Source: Rossellomorea vietnamensis | GTDB taxonomy: Bacteria; Bacillota; Bacilli; Bacillales; Bacillaceae_B | NCBI RefSeq assembly: GCF_008180415.1 | Contig: NZ_VTEI01000002.1 | Span: 711,491-758,006 of the forward strand | DNA length: 46,516 nt | Direction of reading: 5' to 3' | Shown: in pieces, positions 1-9,434 of the stretch | Layout: each line of letters begins with the position of its first letter | Numbering within the stretch: position 1 is the first letter of the stretch | Translations under genes and position numbers: made by a program | The notes under the pieces: generated by a model | What the model was told of the DNA's origin: nothing | The model's input: the letters and a program-made list of their open reading frames with translations, nothing else | Databases searched by the model: none

Positions 1-1
1 C

Positions 2-363
2 CTTGGTGACCTTATTTGGGTTTACCACAAGAGTTTAGGCACCTAGACACTCGCTTGGTGACCTTTTTTGAATTTACCACAAGAGTTTGGGCACCTAGAC
101 ACTCCCTTGGTGACCTTTTTTGAATTTACCACAAGAGTTCAGGCACCTAGATGCTCGCTTGGTGACCTTATTTGGGTTTACCACAAGAGTTTAGGCACCT
201 AGACACTCGCTTGGTGACCTTATTTGGGTTTACCACAAGAGTTTAGGCACCTAGACACTCGCTTGGTGACCTTTTTTAGGTTTACCACAAGAGCTCGGGC
301 ACCTAGATGCTCCCTTGGTGACCTTTTACATCCCACCCTAAGAATTTGGGTACCTAGCACTTG
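2..363. repeat. Tandem array A: seven 52-bp units
   Basis: Units start at 2, 54, 106, 158, 210, 262 and 314, a strict 52-bp period without indels. Units 1, 4 and 5 are identical; units 2, 3 and 6 differ at a few positions and unit 7 is degenerate. Each unit begins CTTGGTGACC and carries TTTACCACAAGAG and GGCACCTAG. Across each junction CACCTAG and CTTGGTG can form a 7-bp stem with one mismatch and a 7-nt loop. Because 52 is not a multiple of 3 the array does not encode a repeated peptide. It sits downstream of meaB and may extend past the left edge. Confidence 0.95.
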
Positions 364-687
364 TATTGAAATTATTAATCGGTCTACTAGTTGGTGTATT
401 TATATATAGGATGAATGTTTCAAGCAGCCTCTCCTCGGTTCGACTGCGGGGTCTCACCTGTCCCTCTATTCCAGCAGGAGGTCGTACACTTGCAGCTCCA
501 ATCATCAATTAAACACAAAAGGATTTTTGAATATAATTGAATAAAGGCAATACTCTAATAACCTATATTAAATAGCAGTAAAGATGTTTAAAGGGGCCTT
601 TTCAAATAATATGCCGGCTCGCCAAATTCATTGGTTGAAGAAGGAATTCCTCTAGGGATTTTTTATGAATAATTAGACTCATCACAT
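364..687. other. Intergenic stretch without a recognisable gene
   Basis: No convincing coding region is present. A GC-richer patch at about 425-515 (tctcctcggttcgactgc, then a segment containing ccagcaggaggtcg) differs in composition from the AT-rich remainder and may be the remnant of an interspersed or insertion element; I cannot identify it. The rest is AT-rich filler leading to the meaB terminator. Confidence 0.5.
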
Positions 688-689
688 AT

Positions 690-736
690 AAAAAACGGCA
701 GCTTATCCAGATTCCGAAGAAGATGATAAGCTGCCT
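690..736 (-). terminator. Intrinsic terminator of the mutA-mutB-meaB operon
   Basis: On the minus strand an 11-bp perfect stem (GGCAGCTTATC paired with GATAAGCTGCC, 725-735 and 697-707) is followed by a T run. It begins only a few bases after the meaB stop codon, so the operon ends here and downstream genes such as an epimerase or carboxylase are not cotranscribed within this window. Confidence 0.9.
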
Positions 737-740
737 GCTG

Positions 741-1775
741 TCATTTTTTATAGAGTTCCATTAACCGTTCGACCGCTTGAGAAGCAGTCTTCCTTCCAGA
801 AATCACTTCTGCTTCAATATCCGGAAAGTTTCTTTTTATATCAGGGTCATGAAAAAAGCTGTTCAAAATCCTGTCTGCAATCATGGAGTGAAGCCATTCT
901 TTTGTTTGAGATTTCCTTCGGGCGGAAAAAACTCCGCTTTCCTTTGTTGCAGTTTGGAAATCTGCGATGGCTTCCCATATGTCTCCAATTCCTTTCCCGT
1001 GCAGCGCCGAACAGGTAACTGCCTGAGTTTCCCAGCCTTTAGTCGCCGGCTGCAGGAAATGAAGAATCCCTTTATATTCTCTTCTTGTTTTCTCGGCTGC
1101 AGGCAGATTGTCACCATCTGCTTTGTTGACCACAATCAAATCGGCAAGCTCCATGATGCCTTTTTTCATGCCTTGCAGTTCATCTCCCGCTCCAGTTATA
1201 ACAAGCAGCATGAAGAAGTCGACCATTCCCCTCACAATGACTTCGCTCTGCCCGACACCTACCGTCTCTACCAGAATGACATCATAGCCTGCTGCTTCAC
1301 ATAGAAGCATCGTTTCACGTGTCTTCCGGTGTACCCCGCCGAGCACTCCTCCTGAAGGGGATGGCCGGACAAAAGCATTTGGGTTCCGTGACAGATTCTC
1401 CATCCTTGTTTTGTCGCCAAGGATGCTCCCTCCTGTAACGGTAGAACTGGGATCCACCGCCAGTACGGCCACTTTATATCCCTGCTCACAAAGCGATTCA
1501 CCAAATGTTTCTATAAAAGTGCTTTTCCCTGCACCTGGAACGCCGGTAATGCCAATTCTGATACTGTTCCCTGTATGGGGAGTCAACTCCTTGAGCAGCT
1601 CCTGCCCCCGCTGAAAGTGTTCTTGTGAATTGCTTTCAATAAGTGTTATGGCTTTGGCAAGATCACGTCTGTTTCCCGACTTTACTCCATGTATCAGTTC
1701 ATGAATAGGTTGATGAGCTTGTGATTTTTTCCTGAACATCTTGGGCTTGTTTCCCTGATTGAAGGAATCCGGCAT
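741..1775 (-). CDS. meaB: Methylmalonyl-CoA mutase-associated GTPase MeaB (ArgK family)
   Basis: Predicted 344-residue G3E-type GTPase that gates loading and protects or repairs the adenosylcobalamin cofactor of methylmalonyl-CoA mutase. Visible motifs are the P-loop GVPGAGKST at residues 78-86, the ETVGVGQSE switch region at about 170-178 and the base-recognition NKAD at 217-220. The C-terminal helical part, about 280-344, fits the dimerisation arm of the family. The start codon follows the mutB stop codon directly (TAG then ATG), with a GAGGAAGTG Shine-Dalgarno inside mutB; an internal Met13 is an alternative. Context with both mutase subunits makes this MeaB rather than a lysine/arginine transport kinase, the old ArgK label. 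Confidence 0.95.
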   Translation of the reverse strand: MPDSFNQGNKPKMFRKKSQAHQPIHELIHGVKSGNRRDLAKAITLIESNSQEHFQRGQELLKELTPHTGNSIRIGITGVPGAGKSTFIETFGESLCEQGYKVAVLAVDPSSTVTGGSILGDKTRMENLSRNPNAFVRPSPSGGVLGGVHRKTRETMLLCEAAGYDVILVETVGVGQSEVIVRGMVDFFMLLVITGAGDELQGMKKGIMELADLIVVNKADGDNLPAAEKTRREYKGILHFLQPATKGWETQAVTCSALHGKGIGDIWEAIADFQTATKESGVFSARRKSQTKEWLHSMIADRILNSFFHDPDIKRNFPDIEAEVISGRKTASQAVERLMELYKK

Positions 1776-3932
1776 CTACTCTGTCACTTCCTCATACCCG
1801 AGTTTGCGGTAGATTTCTTCTATCACTTTTTGTGCAGCAACCGGTATGACTGTTCCAGGCCCAAAAATGGCTGCAGCCCCGTTTTCCATTAAGAAACTGT
1901 AATCTTTAGGAGGAATGACGCCGCCGATGACGATGAGGATATCTTCCCTGCCCAGATTAGCAAGCTCTTTTTTTAGAGCAGGAAGCAGTGTTTTGTGTCC
2001 GGCTGCCAGGGAACTGACTCCTATAACATGGACATCGTTCTCCACCGCTTGCAGTGCAGTCTCTTCAGGTGTTTGAAAAAGCGGTCCGATATCCACGTCA
2101 AATCCGAGGTCGGCAAATGCTGTGGCAATTACTTTAGCACCGCGGTCATGACCGTCCTGCCCCATCTTGGCAATCATGATCCTGGGCCGGCGCCCTTCAT
2201 CCTCGCTGAATTCTTCGGCCATTCTTTTCACCCTGTTGATTTCTTCTTCATTTGAAAAATTGGAACTGTAGACACCGCTGATTGAGCGGATCACTGCTTT
2301 ATGGCGGCCCGACGCATTTTCAATCGCATCCGATATCTCTCCAAGCGAAGCGCGTGCCCTGGCAGCTGAAACAGCAAATTCCAGAAGGTTGCCCTTTCCT
2401 GTTTTCGCTGAGTTTGCCAGTTCATCCAACGCTGCTTTTACTTTATTGTTATCACGCTCCGACCTTAATCTCTCCAGCCTTTCGATTTGCTTGCGGCGGA
2501 CTTCAGTATTATCGATATCCAATACATCCAGATCATCTTCTTTTTCAAGGCGGTATTTATTTACACCGATAATGACTTCTTTACCTGAATCAATTTTCGC
2601 CTGCCTTTCAGCAGCAGCTTCTTCAATCCTCATTTTAGGCAAGCCGGTTTCAATCGCTTTGGTCATGCCTCCCAATTCTTCGATTTCCTCGATATGCTCC
2701 CATGCTTTATCCATCAGCTGCTTGGTCAGGCTTTCAACGTAGTAAGATCCCGCCCACGGATCAATGACATCCGTTATCCCTGTCTCTTCCTGAAGATATA
2801 ATTGTGTATTTCTTGCAATCCGGGCTGAAAAATCGGTCGGCAGGGCTATTGCTTCATCCAAGGCATTGGTATGAAGGGACTGTGTATGCCCCATCGCCGC
2901 AGCATGCGCTTCAATCAATGTTCTGGTGACGTTGTTATACGGATCTTGTTCCGTCAAGCTCCATCCAGATGTTTGAGAATGTGTCCTTAACGCCATCGAC
3001 TTAGGATTTTGAGGGTCAAACGTCTTCATCATGCTTGCCCAAATCCTTCTGGCAGCCCTCATTTTCGCGACTTCCATGAAGTAGTTCATCCCGATTCCCC
3101 AGAAGAAAGATAGCCTTGGCGCAAATTTATCAATCGGTATACCTGCCTTAAGGCCTGTCCTGACATATTCCAGGCCGTCTGCGAGTGTGTAGGCAAGTTC
3201 TATGTCCGCCGGAGCTCCCGCTTCCTGCATATGATACCCTGATATACTGATGCTGTTGAACTTCGGCATATTTTTTGAGGTATATTCAAATATATCCGCT
3301 ATGATTTTCATGGACATTTCCGGCGGATAGATATAAGTATTGCGCACCATATACTCTTTTAAAATATCATTTTGTATAGTTCCTGATAATTTTTCTGGTG
3401 AGACTCCCTGCTCTTCAGCCGTCACGATGTAGAAGGCGAGTATCGGCAATACGGCACCATTCATTGTCATTGACACGGACATTTGATCAAGCGGGATCCC
3501 ATCAAACAGGACCTTCATATCCAGAATGGAATCTATTGCCACACCAGCCTTCCCAACGTCGCCGACAACACGGGGATGGTCTGAATCATAGCCACGGTGA
3601 GTCGCAAGGTCAAAGGCAACCGATAATCCCTTTTGGCCCATTGCGAGATTTCGGCGGTAAAATGCATTACTCTCTTCCGCAGTTGAAAAACCTGCATACT
3701 GCCTCACCGTCCATGGCCTGTTTACATACATTGTCGGGTATGGCCCCCTTGTAAAGGGAGCAATTCCCGGAAGGTCGTCACCATGTGAGATATCTTTAGT
3801 ATCTTGTTCATTGTAAAAAGGCTTTACTGGAATTTTCTCGTTGGTCTCAAAAGCAGAGGCTGGGATTTGGTGACCTTCACTATGATTTACTTGCTTTATA
3901 TTTATGTCTTGAAAATTAGGTTTACTTTTCAT
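1776..3932 (-). CDS. mutB: Methylmalonyl-CoA mutase, large (catalytic) subunit
   Basis: 718 residues, the usual size for the catalytic subunit. It catalyses the adenosylcobalamin-dependent rearrangement of (R)-methylmalonyl-CoA to succinyl-CoA in the cytosol, the last step of propionyl-CoA use. The N-terminal two thirds is the TIM-barrel domain (for example [20 protein letters not shown] near residues 70-95). The C-terminal B12-binding domain carries DGHDRG at about 593-598, whose histidine is the lower axial cobalt ligand in this family, with GPLFQTPEE and [11 protein letters not shown] after it. The start has GGGAGG 8 nt upstream; the gene overlaps mutA by 11 bp, so translation is probably coupled. 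Confidence 0.97.
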   Translation of the reverse strand: MKSKPNFQDINIKQVNHSEGHQIPASAFETNEKIPVKPFYNEQDTKDISHGDDLPGIAPFTRGPYPTMYVNRPWTVRQYAGFSTAEESNAFYRRNLAMGQKGLSVAFDLATHRGYDSDHPRVVGDVGKAGVAIDSILDMKVLFDGIPLDQMSVSMTMNGAVLPILAFYIVTAEEQGVSPEKLSGTIQNDILKEYMVRNTYIYPPEMSMKIIADIFEYTSKNMPKFNSISISGYHMQEAGAPADIELAYTLADGLEYVRTGLKAGIPIDKFAPRLSFFWGIGMNYFMEVAKMRAARRIWASMMKTFDPQNPKSMALRTHSQTSGWSLTEQDPYNNVTRTLIEAHAAAMGHTQSLHTNALDEAIALPTDFSARIARNTQLYLQEETGITDVIDPWAGSYYVESLTKQLMDKAWEHIEEIEELGGMTKAIETGLPKMRIEEAAAERQAKIDSGKEVIIGVNKYRLEKEDDLDVLDIDNTEVRRKQIERLERLRSERDNNKVKAALDELANSAKTGKGNLLEFAVSAARARASLGEISDAIENASGRHKAVIRSISGVYSSNFSNEEEINRVKRMAEEFSEDEGRRPRIMIAKMGQDGHDRGAKVIATAFADLGFDVDIGPLFQTPEETALQAVENDVHVIGVSSLAAGHKTLLPALKKELANLGREDILIVIGGVIPPKDYSFLMENGAAAIFGPGTVIPVAAQKVIEEIYRKLGYEEVTE

Positions 3933-5697
3933 TTGAAGTACCCTCCCATCCTCTTAAAAGCGCATCTAATTTTTCTGTCATGTTCTGCCCCAGGTAAATG
4001 CTGCTGTCCAGTCCGGCTTCCTGTAATTCTTCCATTGCATCCTTACTCAGTCTTCCTGCTAAATCTATCTGCCGGCCCTCACGTTTGATAGAAGCCAGAA
4101 TTTCTTTTGCCATAGCTTCATAGTCTTCATCTCTTCCACAAATCACGAAATAGTCCGCTTTCAACTCTTCAGTGAAAGCAGCAGCATCTTCTACCGTCAG
4201 ACACTCCCTGCTTGGCAGCACACCGATACCGCCCGCAGCGAGGAACCCGCTTACAAAATCTGCCCTGGCTTTATGCTGCTTAATCTTTCCGAGAAGGATC
4301 AAACCGGCTAGAGGTTTGTCTTTTAAGCTCAAAGCTCTCTCTCGAAGGTTTTCAAAATCAGCTGAAAGGCGCTGGCGCTTTATTCCATGCGGCGGCTGCT
4401 TTTGCTCAGATGACAAATTTCCTGCTGGAGATTCCTCTAGATTGGAAAATACATTTGTTCCAATCAAATTTTGTTTTCTTATGGCTACATCCTTCTGTCT
4501 TCTATCAAACACAAGCTTGATATCATTCTGTAGAGTTCCACCCCTCAGGACCTTTATCAACCCGCCGTTTCCATCAAGTTCCTGGAACTTCTTCCACGCT
4601 TGTTCTGCCAAGGTGTTTGTCAGTGATTCAATGTAGTAAGAACCACCTGCCGGGTCGCTCACTTTGTTCAGGTGGGATTCATGGCTTAGAATCAACTGAG
4701 TGTTGCGGGCGATTCTCTCAGAGAAAGGTGAAGTTGTTCCTGACACTTCATCGAAAGGGGCTGTGTGAATATAATCTGCCCCGCCAAGCACCGCTGAAAA
4801 AGTTTCATTTCCTGCACGCAGCATATTGACATAAGGATCCAGCTTTGACTTTGTGAACACTGAGGTCTCTGCACTGAGGACGGCCTCTGTATCATTTAGC
4901 TCGTACGCTTCTGCAACATTTTTCCAAAGTGTCCTGAAAGCGCGGAGCTTGCTTATCTCTGTAAAGAAACTGCTTCCTATGGAGAAGTTAAAGATCAGCT
5001 TCCCTGCAGCTTGTTCCGCAGTCCATCCCTCTTTCTTGAGTTTCTCTATTACGGCAACTCCTGCAGCCAGCGCATAGGCCATTTCCTGAATGGCATTAGC
5101 TCCAGCTTCATTTAATGAGGATGTATCCACCACGATGGTTCTTAATTCAGGAGCGCTCTCATTTAAATATGTAATGTGTTCTATCCAAGTATTCATTGTT
5201 TCTGAAGAGTCTTTCACCACCATATCAGTGACAGGATCTGCTCCGAATACACCTGTCAGGCGAGAATATCCTTCTTTAAGCAGGCTGAAGCCTTCTGAAT
5301 CTAGAGAGGCAATATGAAATAAAGGCGCTTTTTCTTTGATTGCCAGAGTGAAAATCTTCTCCATGACATTCTTGCTGAGACTTCCGTTGTAATCTGTAAA
5401 AGACACTGTGTCCTGCCCTCTTGTCAGAGCGGTGGAAAGCCGTTCCGGCAGACTGTCCTCATCTTCTGCTGTCACTCTTTGCGCTACCTTCCAGTCCCTC
5501 TTTGAAGAATGACGCTCTGTTGATTGTTTTTTATCAATATCTTCTTTTGTGTACAAGGGCTTTAAGGTAATTCCTTCATATGTTTCCTTATATAATTGGT
5601 CTATTGGTCTGCCCTTAAGTGATTCCTCGGCTTTGGCCTTCCACTCTTGGAGACCCACTCGTTCAAATGAGGTCGTTTTCATTTTATTAATGTCCAT
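3922..5697 (-). CDS. mutA: Methylmalonyl-CoA mutase, small (non-catalytic) subunit
   Basis: 591 residues with the mutase barrel fold ([20 protein letters not shown] near the N-terminus, [14 protein letters not shown] in the middle). The C-terminal domain lacks the cobalamin-ligating DxHxxG motif that MutB has, as expected of the structural subunit of the heterodimer. It is the first gene of the mutA-mutB-meaB operon, starting about 260 bp after the end of bkdB and a terminator, so it probably has its own promoter. The Shine-Dalgarno (GGGAGGGGG) is about 18 nt from this ATG; an in-frame ATG at 5682 is an alternative start, lying even farther from it. The neighbouring bkd operon produces propionyl-CoA from valine and isoleucine, which supplies the substrate. 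Confidence 0.93.
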   Translation of the reverse strand: MDINKMKTTSFERVGLQEWKAKAEESLKGRPIDQLYKETYEGITLKPLYTKEDIDKKQSTERHSSKRDWKVAQRVTAEDEDSLPERLSTALTRGQDTVSFTDYNGSLSKNVMEKIFTLAIKEKAPLFHIASLDSEGFSLLKEGYSRLTGVFGADPVTDMVVKDSSETMNTWIEHITYLNESAPELRTIVVDTSSLNEAGANAIQEMAYALAAGVAVIEKLKKEGWTAEQAAGKLIFNFSIGSSFFTEISKLRAFRTLWKNVAEAYELNDTEAVLSAETSVFTKSKLDPYVNMLRAGNETFSAVLGGADYIHTAPFDEVSGTTSPFSERIARNTQLILSHESHLNKVSDPAGGSYYIESLTNTLAEQAWKKFQELDGNGGLIKVLRGGTLQNDIKLVFDRRQKDVAIRKQNLIGTNVFSNLEESPAGNLSSEQKQPPHGIKRQRLSADFENLRERALSLKDKPLAGLILLGKIKQHKARADFVSGFLAAGGIGVLPSRECLTVEDAAAFTEELKADYFVICGRDEDYEAMAKEILASIKREGRQIDLAGRLSKDAMEELQEAGLDSSIYLGQNMTEKLDALLRGWEGTSNEK

Positions 5698-5856
5698 ACT
5701 TTCGCTTAACGCTTCCCCCTCCCGATTTTTGTAATCGGTTTCATAAAACCTGTAGACTATTCAAAATTTTTATACTAATGCTATTTCAGTATATAAAAAA
5801 ACTACGGCCACTTCAATGATAGCGGTGAAACTTTAATAAATGCGCTCCACTGCTTT

Positions 5857-5896
5857 AAAGTACTAGAGGGACTGTGCTAGAGGGACTGTCCCTTTT
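5857..5896. repeat. Short direct repeat with GGGACtGTCCC palindrome
   Basis: The 13-mer CTAGAGGGACTGT occurs twice in tandem and the second copy runs into GGGACTGTCCC, a near-perfect palindrome. It lies between mutA and the bkdB terminator. No function is assigned; it could be a protein-binding site or an interspersed-repeat scrap. Confidence 0.5.
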
Positions 5897-5921
5897 CTCG
5901 CTTTAAAGGGGTAAAGCTTAC

Positions 5922-5957
5922 TAAAAAACCGGTCTGCACTAGGCAAACCGGTTTTTA
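5922..5957 (-). terminator. Intrinsic terminator of the bkd operon
   Basis: On the minus strand, just after the bkdB stop codon, a GC-rich stem pairs CCGGTTTGC (5943-5951) with GCAGACCGG (5929-5937) and is followed by TTTTTT. It separates the bkd operon from mutA. Confidence 0.9.
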
Positions 5958-5963
5958 CTTCTA

Positions 5964-7292
5964 TTAATAGATAGATGTATTCTCTTTTGAAATGTTCTCA
6001 ATGATTTCTTTAACGCGCTGCAAGAAGCGTCCGCATACCAATCCGTCCAGTACACGGTGATCAAGTGACATACATAGGTTCACCATGTCTCTTACGGCGA
6101 TCATGCCATTGTCCATGACAACTGGGCGCTTAACAATTGATTCAACCTGCAGGATGGCAGCTTGAGGGTAGTTAATAATCCCCATTGATTGAACAGACCC
6201 GAATGAACCTGTGTTGTTCACTGTGAATGTTCCGCCTTGCATATCTTCTGATTTCAGCTTGCCGCTTCTGACTTTCCCTGCAAGCTCAGTGATTTCGCGG
6301 GCAATGCCTTTGATTGTTTTTTCATCCGCATTTTTGATGACTGGAACGAAAAGAGCATCATCTGTCGCCACGGCGATTGAGATATTGATGTCTTTCTTCT
6401 GGATGATTTTGTCCCCTGCCCACATTGAGTTGATCATTGGGAATTCTTTAAGAGCCTGTGCTACTGCTTTTACAAAGAAAGCAAAGAAAGTAAGGTTGTA
6501 GCCTTCACGCTGTTTGAATTCACCTTTGATCTTGCTGCGGTAATCCACAAGGTTTGTAGCATCGATTTCCATCATCGTCCAAGCATGCGGCGCTTCATGT
6601 TTGCTGCGAAGCATATTGGACGCAATTGCTTTTCTGATTCCTGTGACAGGAATTTCGATATCGCCAGGCATAACCGGTACGTTAGGTGCTGCAGCTGCTT
6701 TGGCAGGAGCTGCGGCAGCAGGTGCTGGTGCTTCCTCAACAGGAGATTGCTTAGGTTCTTCCTTCGCAGGTGCAGATGCTTTGGCATCGCCGGCTTTAGG
6801 GATATTTCCTGAGTCAATCAGCTTTTGAAGGTCTTTACGAGTGATTCTTCCTTCTCTTCCAGAACCTTCAACTTGATCAAGATCAATATCATGTTCCTGG
6901 GACAACCTCAGGACCGCTGGAGAAAAGCGGACTTTGCCCTCGCCTTTTTCAGCTTTCTTTACAGGTTTCTTAGCTTCTGTCTTTTCTTCCTGAGGAGCAG
7001 AATCACTTACAGGATCTTGTTGGGCTGGAGCTTCTTCAGCTGAACCGCCGCCCTCCACTTCAATAGAGCAGATAATTTCGCCTACTTCCAAAGTGTCTCC
7101 TTCTTCAGCGATCAATTCTTTGATTGTTCCTGTAAATGAAGATGGCACTTCCGCATTGACTTTATCTGTATTCACTTCGGCAATCGGGTCATATTTGTTA
7201 ACGTGGTCTCCAGTACTTACAAGCCATTTGCTGATTGTACCTTCTGTAACACTTTCCCCGAGCTGAGGCATTTTCATTTTTTCAATACCCAA
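5964..7292 (-). CDS. bkdB: Branched-chain alpha-keto acid dehydrogenase E2 (lipoamide acyltransferase)
   Basis: 442-residue E2 core of the branched-chain keto acid dehydrogenase complex; it moves the branched acyl group from lipoamide to CoA. Domain order: a lipoyl domain at residues 1-80 with the lipoylated lysine in EVNTDKVNAEVPS (Lys44); a charged, Ala/Pro-rich linker; a peripheral-subunit-binding domain at about 121-160 (RFSPAVLRLSQEHDIDLDQV); a second Ala/Pro linker; and a catalytic domain ending with the CoA-acyltransferase signature DHRVLDG. The start codon is TTG with AAGGAGG 8 nt upstream. It is the last gene of the operon. The E3 and E1 genes beside it point to branched-chain rather than pyruvate specificity. 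Confidence 0.96.
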   Translation of the reverse strand: MGIEKMKMPQLGESVTEGTISKWLVSTGDHVNKYDPIAEVNTDKVNAEVPSSFTGTIKELIAEEGDTLEVGEIICSIEVEGGGSAEEAPAQQDPVSDSAPQEEKTEAKKPVKKAEKGEGKVRFSPAVLRLSQEHDIDLDQVEGSGREGRITRKDLQKLIDSGNIPKAGDAKASAPAKEEPKQSPVEEAPAPAAAAPAKAAAAPNVPVMPGDIEIPVTGIRKAIASNMLRSKHEAPHAWTMMEIDATNLVDYRSKIKGEFKQREGYNLTFFAFFVKAVAQALKEFPMINSMWAGDKIIQKKDINISIAVATDDALFVPVIKNADEKTIKGIAREITELAGKVRSGKLKSEDMQGGTFTVNNTGSFGSVQSMGIINYPQAAILQVESIVKRPVVMDNGMIAVRDMVNLCMSLDHRVLDGLVCGRFLQRVKEIIENISKENTSIY

Positions 7293-7334
7293 AGAGGAAC
7301 CCTCCTTAACTGCATTTTGTTTAGTATCTATATA

Positions 7335-8318
7335 TTAAAATTCGGCTAATTCACGCATTGCTTTTTCAACTTTATCCGGATTCACCATGAAGTATTTCTC
7401 CATTGTAGGTGAATATGGCATTGCAGGAACATCAGGTCCCGCCAGTCGCATGATAGGAGCATCAAGGTCAAACAGGCAGTTCTCGGAAATGATGGCCGCC
7501 ACTTCACCCATAATGCTTCCTTCTTTATTGTCTTCTGTAAGAAGAAGTACTTTACCTGTTTTGGAAGCTGCTTCCATGATCGCTTCTTTATCCAATGGAT
7601 AGATGGTTCTAAGGTCAAGGATTTCTGCTTCGATGCCGTCTTCAGCAAGTCTTTCAGCAGCTTGTTGAGCGAAATGGACACATAGTCCGTAAGTGATGAC
7701 AGTCAAGTCTTCACCTTTACGCTTAACATCTGCTTTTCCAATTGGAAGAACGTAATCATCATCAGGAACTTCACCTTTGATCAATCGGTAAGCACGCTTG
7801 TGTTCAAAGAACATAACAGGATCTTCATCACGGATGGCTGCTTTCAGCAGTCCTTTCACATCATATGGTGTAGAAGGCATGACAATTTTCAGTCCAGGCT
7901 GGTTAGCAAATACTGCTTCGACCGACTGAGAGTGATAAAGCGCTCCATGGACACCGCCGCCATAAGGGGCACGGATGACCATAGGACAGCTCCAGTCATT
8001 ATTGGAACGGTAACGGATGCGTGATGCTTCAGAGATAATCTGATTCACTGCAGGCATGATGAAGTCAGCGAACTGCATTTCTGCGATTGGGCGCATACCG
8101 TACATTGCCGCACCGATTCCAACACCAGCAATAGCAGATTCGGCAAGCGGTGTATCCAGGACACGATCTTCGCCAAATTGATCATAAAGACCTCTTGTTG
8201 CACCGAACACTCCGCCTTTTTTACCGACGTCTTCACCAAGAACAAATACTTTTTCGTCTCTTTCCATTTCTTCACGTATTGCCATTGTAACTGCATCAAT
8301 ATAAGAAATTACTGCCAT
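7335..8318 (-). CDS. bkdAB: Branched-chain alpha-keto acid dehydrogenase E1 beta subunit
   Basis: 327 residues, a typical E1-beta length. It forms the alpha2beta2 thiamine-diphosphate enzyme with BkdAA and takes part in decarboxylating 2-keto acids of Val, Leu and Ile. Conserved blocks include EEMERDEKVFVLGEDVGKKG near residues 15-35, DTPLAESAIAGVGIGAAMYG near 56-75 and the C-terminal transketolase half (VITYGLCVHFAQQAAERLAE). ATG start preceded by AAGGGGG. Only 13 bp separate it from bkdAA, consistent with stoichiometric expression of the two chains. Confidence 0.96.
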   Translation of the reverse strand: MAVISYIDAVTMAIREEMERDEKVFVLGEDVGKKGGVFGATRGLYDQFGEDRVLDTPLAESAIAGVGIGAAMYGMRPIAEMQFADFIMPAVNQIISEASRIRYRSNNDWSCPMVIRAPYGGGVHGALYHSQSVEAVFANQPGLKIVMPSTPYDVKGLLKAAIRDEDPVMFFEHKRAYRLIKGEVPDDDYVLPIGKADVKRKGEDLTVITYGLCVHFAQQAAERLAEDGIEAEILDLRTIYPLDKEAIMEAASKTGKVLLLTEDNKEGSIMGEVAAIISENCLFDLDAPIMRLAGPDVPAMPYSPTMEKYFMVNPDKVEKAMRELAEF

Positions 8319-8331
8319 GAATTATTCCCCC

Positions 8332-9330
8332 TTACTTCTCTTCTGCGTACACGTGTTTCAGTGCGCTCTCAGGCTCTGGATATGGTGCATTTTCAGCATA
8401 ATCCGTTGCTTCATTGACAATTTTCATAACACGGTCATTGATTTCTTTTTCGAGCTCATCATTCATAACGCCTGTTTCTTTCAAGTAAGCACCGAATGTG
8501 ATGATTGGATCTTTTGTTTTCGCTTGAGCTACTTCATCCGGAGAACGGTAGCTGCGATCATCATCATCTGAGGAGTGAGGAGTCAGACGATAAGAAATTG
8601 TTTCAACTAAAGTAGGGCCTTCGCCTCTGCGGCCGCGGTCTGCTGCTTCCTTCACCGCTTTGTATACTTCAAGAGGGTCGTTTCCATCTACTGTCACACC
8701 TGGCATACCGTATCCAATTGCACGGTCGGAAACATTTTCACAAGCCAGCTGCTTTTCGATAGGAACTGAAATGGCATATTTATTATTTTCACACATGAAG
8801 ATAACTGGAAGCTTATGTACCCCCGCAAAGTTAGCGCCTTCATGGAAGTCACCCTGGTTGGATGAACCTTCGCCGAAAGTAACGAATGTAACCAGATCCT
8901 TTTTCTCCATCTTCCCTGCAAGGGCGATACCTACAGCATGCGGTACTTGCGTTGTAACCGGAGATGAACCTGTTACGATATTATTTTTCTTTTGTCCAAA
9001 GTGACCAGGCATCTGACGTCCGCCTGAGTTAGGGTCTTCTGCTTTTGCAAAACCAGAAAGCATAAGTTCTGTTGCCGTCATTCCGAAAGTAAGGACCACT
9101 CCCATATCACGGTAGTAAGGCAGTGCATAATCTTTTTCTGGATCCAATGCAAAAGCTGCACCTATTTGTGCTGCTTCCTGGCCTTGGCAGGAAATAACGA
9201 AAGGAATTTTACCCGAACGGTTCAACAACCACATCCGTTCATCAATTCGACGAGCCATTAACATAGTTTCATACATTTCTAATACCTTCTCATTGGATAG
9301 ACCAAGAGCTTCATGACGATTTTCAGCCAT
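8332..9330 (-). CDS. bkdAA: Branched-chain alpha-keto acid dehydrogenase E1 alpha subunit
   Basis: 332-residue alpha chain that binds thiamine diphosphate. The TPP motif is plain: GEGSSNQGDFHEG starts at residue 153 and ends with ENN at 181-183. An RMWLLNRSGKIPF segment near residue 32 and HSSDDDDRSYR in the C-terminal half match bacterial BkdAA. ATG start with GGGAGG 8 nt upstream. A 104-bp gap to lpdV holds a small hairpin. Products of the complex are isobutyryl-, isovaleryl- and 2-methylbutyryl-CoA, which also prime iso/anteiso fatty acids in Bacillus. Confidence 0.96.
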   Translation of the reverse strand: MAENRHEALGLSNEKVLEMYETMLMARRIDERMWLLNRSGKIPFVISCQGQEAAQIGAAFALDPEKDYALPYYRDMGVVLTFGMTATELMLSGFAKAEDPNSGGRQMPGHFGQKKNNIVTGSSPVTTQVPHAVGIALAGKMEKKDLVTFVTFGEGSSNQGDFHEGANFAGVHKLPVIFMCENNKYAISVPIEKQLACENVSDRAIGYGMPGVTVDGNDPLEVYKAVKEAADRGRRGEGPTLVETISYRLTPHSSDDDDRSYRSPDEVAQAKTKDPIITFGAYLKETGVMNDELEKEINDRVMKIVNEATDYAENAPYPEPESALKHVYAEEK

Positions 9331-9354
9331 TTATTTTACCTCCCAAACATTTAT

Positions 9355-9381
9355 AGAGGGAGAACCTGCTGGCTCTCCTTC
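9355..9381 (-). other. Intercistronic hairpin between lpdV and bkdAA
   Basis: On the minus strand GGAGAGCC and GGTTCTCC can pair around an AGCA loop (one G-T pair). No T run follows, so it is more likely an mRNA stability or processing element than a terminator. Confidence 0.45.
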
Positions 9382-9434
9382 CCCTTGTATGTGCTCACAT
9401 CCTTGATTGGATGCGGGAAAAATATTCTGCAAAC

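Noticed and set aside
2..363. Array A as a CRISPR array
   Set aside because: The whole 52-bp unit is repeated without unique spacers, and no cas gene is in the window.
224..409. 61-codon plus-strand open frame at the end of array A
   Set aside because: It is mainly repeat sequence, lacks a ribosome binding site, and the other units interrupt the frame.
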